A stretch of 9,211 bases of DNA from contig DAOVQG010000191.1 in assembly GCA_030628805.1 (NCBI GenBank), positions 1-9,211 of the forward strand, written 5' to 3'. The first letter of the stretch is position 1. Every line of letters starts with the position of its first letter. Made by a program: the position numbers and the translations under genes. This document shows positions 1 through 5,678 of the stretch, piece by piece. A model generated the notes under the pieces. That model saw only the letters and a list, made by a program, of their open reading frames with translations. It searched no databases and was not told where the DNA came from. This DNA comes from JAGMDK01 sp023128695 (GTDB taxonomy: Bacteria > Planctomycetota > Phycisphaerae > UBA1845 > Fen-1342).

Positions 1-21
1 AAGAGCAGTGGCACACACGCC

Positions 22-66
22 GAGCGGGAGGGCGAGTGAGCGGGAGGGCGAGGCTCCTGCCGAGCC
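22..66. repeat. 45-bp repeat, inverted copy of 1795-1839
   Basis: The reverse complement of this stretch matches 1795-1839 over 45 bp with one mismatch (T versus G near the GGCTC end). Just before it, bases 1-16 (AAGAGCAGTGGCACAC) repeat in direct orientation at 1774-1789. The pair therefore combines a direct and an inverted module, and it flanks the DUF362 gene at about 1.8 kb spacing. This looks like assembly from interspersed modules rather than a simple transposon end pair. There is no transposase between the copies. Confidence 0.85.
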
Positions 67-67
67 A

Positions 68-193
68 GGGGCGCCGCGGCTCAGCAGGAGCTTCGCCCTC
101 CCTGCCGTAGGGGCGCCGCGGCTCAGCAGGAGCTTCGCCCTCCCTGCCGTAGGGGCGCCGCGGCTCAGCGGGAGCTTCGCCCTCCCTGCCGTA
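68..193. repeat. Three tandem copies of a 42-bp GC-rich repeat
   Basis: Units lie at 68-109, 110-151 and 152-193. Each starts GGGGCGCCGCGG and ends CCCTCCCTGCCGTA. Units 1 and 2 are identical. Unit 3 differs by one base (CAGGAG to CGGGAG), so the array is young or homogenised. The unit length is a multiple of three, which keeps all frames open across it. The third copy contains the end of the DUF362 gene, including its stop codon. The core GGAGCTTCGCCCTCCC resembles the 16-bp repeats at 1810-1857, so both probably belong to one interspersed family. Confidence 0.93.
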
Positions 194-1460
194 GCGAAAC
201 TACTTTCCGTTTATGCAGGGTGAACTCCGGGGCTTCCTTGACGCACATCTTGAGAATCTTGAGCGATTGGCCGAACGCGGCCCAGCCGGTGCGGGTTAGC
301 TCGGCGGGGTGCTCGCCGACCTCGGGGTAGCCCTGCTCGTCGGGTCGAGCGTTCTCCCAGTTGCGGAAGAGCCGACCCCACTCGCTGTCGAGCACCTCCT
401 GCATCATCTTCTTGGCCCTGATCGGGTACCAGAAACTGTCGTGGTAGATCACGCTCGCGAAGTAGGCCCACGGCGCAAGGATGGTCTTGAGCGACCACTC
501 GAGCGGCTTCTTCAACGGCCCCCAGTAAATCTTATGCTGCATCCTGCTCGCGAACGTCATCTTCTGGTAGGGGCCAACGAAATGCCAGTTCTCCGCCGCG
601 GCTTCCTGGTCGCCGACGATTTCGATCTCACGCGGGTCGCCGCACCCCAGCCCGAGTTCGTGTGCCAGCTTGATGTACTTGAGCGACATGGGGTCTATGC
701 CCATCAGCCTGGCGGCAACGGCGTCGATCGCGGTCTGGTCAGCACTGGCGAGGATCACGTTCTTCACGTGCGGGATCATGCACCGCGGCCCGGGCCCGTC
801 GCCGGCGAAAGTGCCGTCCATGACGGCGAAAACCCCGCGGTGAATCTTCTTTTGGATCATCAGCAGGTCCACGAGCGTCTCGTGGATCACCGGGTGCGTC
901 CAGTGCCGCTTCTCGTTCAGCAGACCGCCGAAGGCGTTCTTCATCGCTCCGGTCGTGGTAGTGAAGACGTGCGTCTTGACGGTCGGCAGGTGGATGATGT
1001 TTTCGCCGATGAAGCGGCGCGGGATCATGAAGCCCCGCGGGTAGACCTCGTTCAGGCACAGGAAGTCCTTGGTCAGGTCCCCGACGGCGTCCTTGATGGT
1101 GATCCAGTCTTCGCCTTCATACAGGTGGACGTTTTGCAGGCCGTGGGCCTCGATGACGTTGAGCTGCTTGTTCTCCCGCTCGCCGAGGTGGGCGTCGATC
1201 ACCACGGTGCGGTTGTGGCAGCCGTGGATTTGGCTGAGGCGATAGCCGTCGGCCTTCATGGCCCGGATCACGCCTTCGAGCTGCCAGGGGACGGTCGAGC
1301 AGCCGGGGAAGAAGAAGTGCCAGGAGATGTTGATCTTGAGGGCCGTCTCGGCCTCCTTGGCGATCACATCCTGATACCCGGCCAGGTTCAGCAGCTCGTG
1401 ATAATCGCGCAACACCGTGCGCGGGCTCGTCTTCAGTATCGCAACTTTCGCTTTCGGCAT
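165..1460 (-). CDS. DUF362 domain-containing protein
   Basis: 431 residues of the DUF362 family, whose biochemical function is not established; some members carry ferredoxin-type Fe-S motifs. Family landmarks visible here are LPTVKTH (158-164), TGAMKNAFGG (170-179), MDGTFAGDGPGP (214-225) and DAVAARLMGIDP (246-257). No CxxCxxC ferredoxin cluster and no signal peptide are visible, so it is probably cytoplasmic. The ATG at 1460 has GGAG at 1469-1472, 8 nt upstream. A -10-like TATAGT lies at 1509-1514, but without a convincing -35. The C-terminus is odd: the last residues (LRQGGRSSR) and the TGA at 165-167 are encoded by the third copy of a 42-bp tandem repeat, so the original stop was probably overwritten. 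The radical SAM gene lies upstream on the same strand across 402 bp of repeats. The family call is firm; the function is unknown. Confidence 0.9.
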   Translation of the reverse strand: MPKAKVAILKTSPRTVLRDYHELLNLAGYQDVIAKEAETALKINISWHFFFPGCSTVPWQLEGVIRAMKADGYRLSQIHGCHNRTVVIDAHLGERENKQLNVIEAHGLQNVHLYEGEDWITIKDAVGDLTKDFLCLNEVYPRGFMIPRRFIGENIIHLPTVKTHVFTTTTGAMKNAFGGLLNEKRHWTHPVIHETLVDLLMIQKKIHRGVFAVMDGTFAGDGPGPRCMIPHVKNVILASADQTAIDAVAARLMGIDPMSLKYIKLAHELGLGCGDPREIEIVGDQEAAAENWHFVGPYQKMTFASRMQHKIYWGPLKKPLEWSLKTILAPWAYFASVIYHDSFWYPIRAKKMMQEVLDSEWGRLFRNWENARPDEQGYPEVGEHPAELTRTGWAAFGQSLKILKMCVKEAPEFTLHKRKVVSLRQGGRSSR

Positions 1461-1468
1461 TTATCAGG

Positions 1469-1472
1469 CTCC
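1469..1472 (-). promoter_or_regulatory. Ribosome binding site of the DUF362 gene
   Basis: GGAG on the minus strand, 8 nt before the ATG at 1460. It supports this start. Confidence 0.6.
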
Positions 1473-1518
1473 ACGAATAGCCGCGGGACTCGTACGTGTT
1501 TAGCGGCTACTATACTTT

Positions 1519-1560
1519 GTCATTCCGACGAGTCCGCCACAAGCGGACGATGGAGGAATC
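1519..1560. repeat. REP-like palindromic element
   Basis: This stretch begins GTCATTCCGACGAG and ends GATGGAGGAATC. Outer arms ATTCC (1522-1526) and GGAAT (1555-1559) enclose a perfect inner stem, GTCCGC (1532-1537) with GCGGAC (1543-1548), around the loop CACAA. It resembles the widespread CATTCCGAG...GAGGAATCT class of intergenic repeats, recognised from memory. It abuts the MITE-like element that follows. Confidence 0.6.
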
Positions 1561-1678
1561 TAGTGCTCTGTCACGCATCGCTTGATGGGTGGCACGGCTG
1601 TGTCAGCCGTGTATAAGTCGCAGTTATTCACGGCCGTCACGGCCGTGCCACCCATCAACGCAACGTTGACAGAGCTAG
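1560..1678. repeat. 119-bp MITE-like inverted repeat element
   Basis: The termini are CTAG plus CTCTGTCA on the left (1560-1572) and TGACAGAG plus CTAG on the right (1667-1678), in inverted orientation. The inner arms 1582-1611 and 1629-1658 pair over 30 bp with three mismatches (left TTGATGGGTGGCACGGC, right GCCGTGCCACCCATCAA). The central loop is 17 bp. There is no reading frame of note. Long near-palindromic arms, defined ends and no coding capacity fit a non-autonomous miniature element or a large bidirectional hairpin. It lies between the radical SAM and DUF362 genes. Confidence 0.7.
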
Positions 1679-1715
1679 TATACCGTCATACATCAATGTG
1701 CGAGTTGGGTGGCGT

Positions 1716-1789
1716 GTGTGCCACTGCTCTTGAGCAGTGTCTTTTCTGACCGGCGGTCGCTTGGGCACTGCTCAAGAGCAGTGGCACAC
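1716..1789. repeat. Perfect 24-bp inverted repeat with 26-nt loop
   Basis: The left arm at 1716-1739 (starts GTGTGCCACTGCTC) is the exact reverse complement of the right arm at 1766-1789 (ends GAGCAGTGGCACAC). Each arm is itself nearly palindromic (CACTGCTC, GAGCAGTG), so alternative small hairpins or one large hairpin could form. The final 16 bases of the right arm recur at 1-16 of the window. No coding function is seen. Confidence 0.9.
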
Positions 1790-1794
1790 GGCTT

Positions 1795-1857
1795 GGCTCG
1801 GCCGGAGCCTCGCCCTCCCGCTCACTCGCCCTCCCGCTCACTTGCCCTCCCGCTCCG
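1795..1857. repeat. 45-bp inverted copy plus three 16-bp tandem repeats
   Basis: Bases 1795-1839 are the inverted copy of 22-66, with one mismatch. Within and after it, the 16-bp unit TCGCCCTCCCGCTCAC occurs at 1810-1825 and 1826-1841, with a degenerate third copy at 1842-1857. The block ends 5 bp before the stop codon of the radical SAM gene. Confidence 0.85.
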
Positions 1858-1862
1858 CGTCC

Positions 1863-3593
1863 TTACGATCCGGCGTTCCATGTCGTCGTGCAACCGTCGT
1901 ATGCTTTGACAGCCGCCGGCTGCGGCTCTGAAGCCGGAGCAGTCTCCGCCGCCAAGCCTTGTTGCACCAGCGCCTCCCAGTGCTTCTCGTTGAAGATGCA
2001 GCCCGGGTCGCCGGCGTTGACCGCGCCGTAGTAGCTGTCCGCCCGGGCCCGGCAGCCGCCGCAGTAATTCTTGAAACGGCACACCTCGCAATGATGCGTC
2101 AGCCGCGCGCGGTCGCAGAGCAGTTCCCAGAACTCGTTGTCGCGGAAGATGTCGCGGAATCGGCGGCGGCGGATATTGCCGAGCACGCGCTGCGGCATGT
2201 ACACACAGGGCGTGATGTCGCCGTTGGGCTCGATGCACACGTAGGTCCGCCCGGCCCCGCAGCCGCCGAGGTACTTGGCGACCACGCGGGCCTTCCACCC
2301 GCCGCCCGAGCCGGCGTGCGAGCAGGATTGCCGGCCCTCCGCCGGGGCCTCTGCCAGGCAGACGCGGCCTAGTTGCGGAGCGGTCGAGATGACGCCGATG
2401 CGGCCTGACTGCATCCACTTGTTCAATGTCTCCAGCAGCCATTGCCGCTGCCTGGGCGTGATGTCCGCCGCGGCCATCTCCAGTCCGCGTCCGACCGGGA
2501 TGAAATTGAAATGCGCGAAGCAGCCCGCCCCGATGTCCACGGCGAATTGCAGCATATCCTCGACTTCGTCGATGTTCTCGCGGTGCACGCACATCGCGAT
2601 ACCCAGCCGCAGGCCTTCCTGCTCCACGACGTGCCGCATCCCGCGGACCGTCCGGTGCCACATCCCCGGCAGTCCGCGGAAGGCGTCATGCTTCTCCGGG
2701 TGCACCGAATCGAGCGATATCTCGACGTACCGTACGCCGGCGCCGGCCAGCTCCCCCGCCAGCCGCGGCGTCATCGTCGCCCCGTGCGTCGCCAAGCTCA
2801 TGTGCATCCCATACTTCTGGCAATGCCGCAATACCGGCAGCAAATCCGGACAGATCGTCGGCTCCCCGCCCGCGAAGGCGACCATGGGCACGTACTCCGC
2901 GGCGATCTGGTCCACCAGGTCGAGCTTCTCCGTCAACGTCAGTTCGTCGGCCAACGCTTGGTGCGCGCTGTCCTGGTAACAATGTCGGCATCTCAGATTG
3001 CAGCGGTTCGTGAAGTTCCACACGCTGAACAGCGGGGCGGAAAAGCGCTGCGGCACCGTCAGGCCGAACTCCGCCACGCTGCGAGCCGTCGTGACCAGCC
3101 CGCGTACCGTGCTGGTATGCTCGCTGACCCGCTTCCGGAACGTCTGCACCGACGCCGAACCACGCATCCAATCGATGAACTTGTGCAGCGGCCAATACTT
3201 GATGCGTTGTTCGAGCGGGGCTTTCGGGTCGCCGTAGGACGAGAGCACCTCCTCGATAATCGTCTTCCGCCCCGGCCGATTGCGGGAGACGTAGCTGAGC
3301 AGCCGCCGCACGAAGTCCCGCCCGAGCCAGTTTTCGAGCGGGTGTTGAAAGTCCACGTCGAGGAAGCGCTGGTTGTTACCTGATTGTTGCAGATAGCTCG
3401 ATTTCGCCGCGTAGTCGTGCGAGGTAACATGTCCATCGTCCGCCCGCGCGGCGCTCTTATCTGTGCAGTTCGAGACCGCCCCGTTGCGTCGATAATGCTT
3501 ATTGAGCTTGAATGCCGTAGTATGCGCGGCCGTCTCCGTGCGACTGTCATATTCAGGGGACGAACCCAGGATTCCCAAGTCACGGTCGGCCAT
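1863..3593 (-). CDS. Radical SAM protein with SPASM domain
   Basis: 576 residues from the ATG at 3593. The radical SAM core carries the [4Fe-4S]/SAM motif CNLRCRHC (Cys 198, 202, 205), followed by GGEP (242-245) that contacts the SAM amino group in this superfamily. The C-terminal part has the SPASM pattern for auxiliary Fe-S clusters: Cys445...G458-x4-C463, then C502-x2-C505-x5-C511-x2-C514 and C532. Known SPASM enzymes modify peptides, anaerobically activate sulfatases, or act in cofactor and heme synthesis. The substrate here cannot be read from the sequence. About 185 residues precede the core, more than in a minimal member, and I do not recognise this region. I chose the start at 3593 because GAGGA lies 7 nt upstream. 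The ATG at 3617 has no such site. No small precursor peptide gene is evident next to it. The stop lies 5 bp from a repeat block. Confidence 0.9.
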   Translation of the reverse strand: MADRDLGILGSSPEYDSRTETAAHTTAFKLNKHYRRNGAVSNCTDKSAARADDGHVTSHDYAAKSSYLQQSGNNQRFLDVDFQHPLENWLGRDFVRRLLSYVSRNRPGRKTIIEEVLSSYGDPKAPLEQRIKYWPLHKFIDWMRGSASVQTFRKRVSEHTSTVRGLVTTARSVAEFGLTVPQRFSAPLFSVWNFTNRCNLRCRHCYQDSAHQALADELTLTEKLDLVDQIAAEYVPMVAFAGGEPTICPDLLPVLRHCQKYGMHMSLATHGATMTPRLAGELAGAGVRYVEISLDSVHPEKHDAFRGLPGMWHRTVRGMRHVVEQEGLRLGIAMCVHRENIDEVEDMLQFAVDIGAGCFAHFNFIPVGRGLEMAAADITPRQRQWLLETLNKWMQSGRIGVISTAPQLGRVCLAEAPAEGRQSCSHAGSGGGWKARVVAKYLGGCGAGRTYVCIEPNGDITPCVYMPQRVLGNIRRRRFRDIFRDNEFWELLCDRARLTHHCEVCRFKNYCGGCRARADSYYGAVNAGDPGCIFNEKHWEALVQQGLAAETAPASEPQPAAVKAYDGCTTTWNAGS

Positions 3594-3600
3594 CGCGTTT

Positions 3601-3605
3601 TCCTC
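3601..3605 (-). promoter_or_regulatory. Ribosome binding site deciding the radical SAM start
   Basis: GAGGA on the minus strand, 7 nt before the ATG at 3593. It favours this start over the in-frame ATG at 3617, whose upstream region has no purine-rich site. Confidence 0.65.
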
Positions 3606-3613
3606 GCGGCTGC

Positions 3614-3635
3614 ACATTCACGGCTGTCTGAATGT
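3614..3635. promoter_or_regulatory. Inverted repeat upstream of the radical SAM gene
   Basis: ACATTCA (3614-3620) and TGAATGT (3629-3635) form a perfect 7-bp dyad with an 8-nt spacer, just upstream of the ribosome binding site. A -10-like TATATT lies further upstream on the minus strand (3648-3653), without a good -35. The dyad could be an operator or a 5' leader hairpin. The role is inferred from position only. Confidence 0.4.
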
Positions 3636-3687
3636 TGATCGTTCGGGAATATAAGCGGAATTGCAGGCCGATGCGAGATGAGTTTCG

Positions 3688-3930
3688 GCCGCTACATTGT
3701 GTGGCACCGGCTTCCAGCCGGTGGTTTCGGCCGGTACGGGGCCCGGCCGCTACATTGTGTGGCACCGGCTTCCAGCCGGTGGTTTCGGCCGGTACGGAGC
3801 CCGGCCGCTACATTGTGTGGCACCGGCTTCCAGCCGGTGGTTTCGGCCGGGACGGAGCGCAGCCGCTACGTTGTGTGGCACCGACTTCCAGCCGGTGGTT
3901 TCGGCCGGTACGGAGCCCGACCGCTACATT
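3688..3930. repeat. 58-bp tandem repeat array, four copies plus a partial one
   Basis: Units start at 3688, 3746, 3804 and 3862, with an 11-bp partial unit at 3920-3930. Each begins GCCGCTACATTGTGTGG and contains a stem-loop, CACCGGC-TTCCA-GCCGGTG (3705-3723 in unit 1). A second potential stem, CGGCCGG...CCGGCCG, bridges adjacent units. Unit 4 is the most diverged. The array starts directly after the rnd stop codon (3931-3933) and fills most of the 337-bp gap to the radical SAM gene. There are no variable spacers, so it is not a CRISPR array. Confidence 0.95.
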
Positions 3931-5127
3931 CTACGTCTTCTTCCTCGTCGGACGAGCAGTAAGCTGGAGCCGTGGGTCCTCCGGCCAGCCGACCAGATGG
4001 AGCCGGCTGCGACCCTCCAGCAGATCGAGCAACCGGCGGCCGATGAACTCCTCCCGCCAGCCTTGCAGCAACGCCGGCCGTTCTTCCAGACGCCCCTCGT
4101 GATAATCCAGCAGTTCACGCAGCCGCTGAGTGCTGCCCAGCAGGTTCCAATTCAGCTTGTCGTCGCAGCAGGTGGCCTGGATGACCGCCGACAGCAGGTC
4201 GAGCAGCGCTTTGGTCATCGGCGTGTCTTCGTGTCGGATGACCGGCTTCGGCCATTCGCTCTTGGGTGTCTTGCTCACCTCCGCGATGACCTTCACCAAT
4301 TCCCGCACGACCTTCCGATTCCGGGCCTGCGGGAAGCCACGTAGAACCTCCAGATCGCGCTCCTTCTGTGGGCGACGACGAGCGATCTCCACCAGCACGT
4401 CATCACGCATCAACGCTCGCGTGGGCCGGTTCCGCGACTGGGCCCACTGATCCCGCCACTCCACCAGCCGTTCGAGGGCCAGCAAGCCCAGCCCGTCGAG
4501 CTTCTTGCTGCCCCTCAGACGGAGCACCCTCTCCTCCGGCGGCGGCCGGTAGAACTCCGGCTCCTCGAAACGCTTGAATTCTTCCCGAGCCCACGCCGTA
4601 CGCCCGGCCCGTTCGATCTCCTGGGCCAGGCGAGTGTGAATCTCCGGTAAATAGACAACATCCTCGACCGCGTAGCGGATCTGCTCCGGCGTCAAGGGCC
4701 GCCGCAGCCAATCGGTCAACGTCTGGGCCTTGCTGATGCGGCGGTGCATCATCCGCTCGACCAGCCGCAGCAGGCTGAGTGGATATCCGTAGCCCACGAA
4801 ACCGGCTGCGATCTGGACGTCGAACACGTTGCGCGGGACCCGCCCCGTGGACCGCAGGCAGACCTCGAAATCCTCCTTGCCGGCGTGCACCACCGTGACA
4901 ATGGACTTGTCCGTCACCAAATCCCAGAATACATTGAGGTCAACGTCCTGCGTGGGATCCACCAGGACCACGTTCCCGTCAGTAGTGACCTGGATCAGGC
5001 ATAGGGCCGCATCGTACGTGTCGTCGCGGATAAACTCCGTGTCGAAGGCGAAGCAACCCGCCGCCCGCCACGCGTGACAGTGCGTCTCGAGCATCCGCTG
5101 ATCGGTGAGAATCTCAGACTGCTGCAA
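3931..5127 (-). CDS. rnd: Ribonuclease D (DEDDy 3'-5' exoribonuclease)
   Basis: 398 residues from the TTG at 5127. RNase D trims the 3' ends of tRNA precursors and other structured RNAs using two metal ions. Exo I is FDTEF (Asp29, Glu31), Exo II is HAGKEDFE (Asp86) and Exo III is YAVEDVVYL (Tyr152, Asp156), so the DEDDy set is complete. An HRDC nucleic-acid-binding region follows at about 190-275, with a further helical C-terminal part ending TRPTRKKT-like and basic. I prefer the TTG at 5127 because GAGG (5133-5136) lies 5 nt upstream and the protein then begins close to Exo I, as in the family. An ATG at 5208 would add 27 arginine-rich residues and has no clear ribosome binding site. The length suits the family (about 375-400). 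The TAG stop abuts the 58-bp repeats. Confidence 0.93.
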   Translation of the reverse strand: MQQSEILTDQRMLETHCHAWRAAGCFAFDTEFIRDDTYDAALCLIQVTTDGNVVLVDPTQDVDLNVFWDLVTDKSIVTVVHAGKEDFEVCLRSTGRVPRNVFDVQIAAGFVGYGYPLSLLRLVERMMHRRISKAQTLTDWLRRPLTPEQIRYAVEDVVYLPEIHTRLAQEIERAGRTAWAREEFKRFEEPEFYRPPPEERVLRLRGSKKLDGLGLLALERLVEWRDQWAQSRNRPTRALMRDDVLVEIARRRPQKERDLEVLRGFPQARNRKVVRELVKVIAEVSKTPKSEWPKPVIRHEDTPMTKALLDLLSAVIQATCCDDKLNWNLLGSTQRLRELLDYHEGRLEERPALLQGWREEFIGRRLLDLLEGRSRLHLVGWPEDPRLQLTARPTRKKT

Positions 5128-5132
5128 TCCCG

Positions 5133-5136
5133 CCTC
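5133..5136 (-). promoter_or_regulatory. Ribosome binding site supporting the TTG start of rnd
   Basis: GAGG on the minus strand, 5 nt before TTG at 5127. The competing ATG at 5208 has no comparable site. Confidence 0.5.
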
Positions 5137-5221
5137 GATTCCTGGCGCTCGCCGGCGGCAGCCCTGCAACGTGCTCCCCCGACAATGCCGAAGCCTCGTC
5201 TCTCGCATCTAACCAAGACGT

Positions 5222-5250
5222 AGTATATCGAAACCGCGCCCGAGCAGAAA
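5222..5250 (-). promoter_or_regulatory. Candidate rnd promoter
   Basis: The minus strand reads TATACT at 5227-5222, one base from the -10 consensus. The -35 at 5250-5245 is TTTCTG at 17-bp spacing, which is weak. Transcription would begin near 5214, leaving about 87 nt before the TTG start and only a few bases before the ATG at 5208. This agrees with the downstream start. The -35 overlaps a CAGAAAA...TTTTCTG inverted repeat (5245-5272). Confidence 0.4.
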
Positions 5251-5272
5251 AGGGGGACATTCCTATTTTCTG
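5245..5272. repeat. Short inverted repeat with GGGGGACATTCC centre
   Basis: CAGAAAA (5245-5251) pairs with TTTTCTG (5266-5272). The centre GGGGGACATTCC resembles short interspersed repeats I associate with several bacterial genomes, from memory. It overlaps the candidate rnd promoter. Confidence 0.4.
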
Positions 5273-5313
5273 TCTCCACAGCATCCCTTGCCGGCGAGGG
5301 GCAGATTCACTGG

Positions 5314-5405
5314 CCGGGCCTCCTTGCCCGGTACAGGGAATCGAGGGCAGAGCCCAGGGCTCCAGCGCACCCTCGCGCGTCAAGGATCGTGCCCTCCTTG
5401 GCACG
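5314..5405. repeat. Two hairpins with identical CTCCTT loops
   Basis: Hairpin 1 is CCGGGC-CTCCTT-GCCCGG (5314-5331). Hairpin 2 is CGTGCC-CTCCTT-GGCACG (5388-5405). The 6-bp stems differ in sequence while the loop is the same. On the minus strand the loop reads AAGGAG, the Shine-Dalgarno consensus. A small GAGCC-CAG-GGCTC stem lies between them (5351-5363). No reading frame here is convincing. This is part of the 551-bp gap between tsf and rnd. Confidence 0.7.
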
Positions 5406-5525
5406 TTGTGTCGACGGGCTCCCTGTCGTCAACAACAACCAACATCGGCAAACCGCGCGAGCACGGGTTAGCGCGCCCCACAAGCCCCAGCCATTTCACG
5501 CCATTTCTGCGCGAATGACAGAGGC

Positions 5526-5565
5526 GTGGGAACGTGAGAACGTGGGAACGTGGGAACGTGACAAG
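5526..5565. repeat. 8-bp microsatellite, GTGGGAAC units
   Basis: Units at 5526, 5534, 5542, 5550 and a degenerate one at 5558 read GTGGGAAC, GTGAGAAC, GTGGGAAC, GTGGGAAC and GTGACAAG. Arrays of this type yield spurious peptides of the form WERENVGTWER in databases. No gene is supported here. Confidence 0.9.
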
Positions 5566-5597
5566 GCGATAAGGCCGCAATTGGTCGCGAACGACCG

Positions 5598-5615
5598 CGC
5601 GGGCTGAAGCCCGCG
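5598..5615. terminator. GC-rich hairpin downstream of tsf, possible 3' end
   Basis: CGCGGGC-TGAA-GCCCGCG forms a perfect 7-bp stem about 64 nt past the tsf stop. No T-tract follows on either strand, so it is not a standard intrinsic terminator. It may instead stabilise the 3' end of the transcript or be another interspersed repeat. Confidence 0.35.
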
Positions 5616-5649
5616 GCTCTTCAGAGGACTGCTAACCCGCATTTCTCAT

Positions 5650-5666
5650 ACCGCGGAGAACGCGGT
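5650..5666 (-). terminator. Hairpin just after the tsf stop
   Basis: On the minus strand ACCGCG-TTCTC-CGCGGT forms a perfect 6-bp stem starting 12 nt after the tsf stop codon. No T-run follows. Similar ACCGCGGAG text recurs after lexA (9076-9084), so this may belong to a repeat family. Confidence 0.3.
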
Positions 5667-5678
5667 GAATTATCCGCG

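Noticed and set aside
309..1616. 435-residue plus-strand open frame opposite the DUF362 gene
   Set aside because: It is the antisense shadow of a gene with clear family motifs. The translation has no recognisable domain and no ribosome binding site.
2442..3383. 313-residue plus-strand open frame opposite the radical SAM gene
   Set aside because: High GC keeps the antisense frame open. The opposite strand carries conserved Cys motifs.
3594..3617. Upstream ATG (3617) for the radical SAM gene
   Set aside because: It lacks a ribosome binding site and lies at the inner end of an inverted repeat. The ATG at 3593 has GAGGA at good spacing.
3688..3930. CRISPR array
   Set aside because: The units are contiguous 58-bp tandem copies without unique spacers, and no cas genes are present.
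5128..5208. ATG start at 5208 for rnd
   Set aside because: It adds an Arg/Cys-rich leader unlike RNase D and has no ribosome binding site. It would also lie only a few bases after the predicted transcription start.
5389..5607. Plus-strand frame encoding a WERENVGTWER-type peptide
   Set aside because: The peptide is translated from an 8-bp microsatellite and is a known kind of spurious product.
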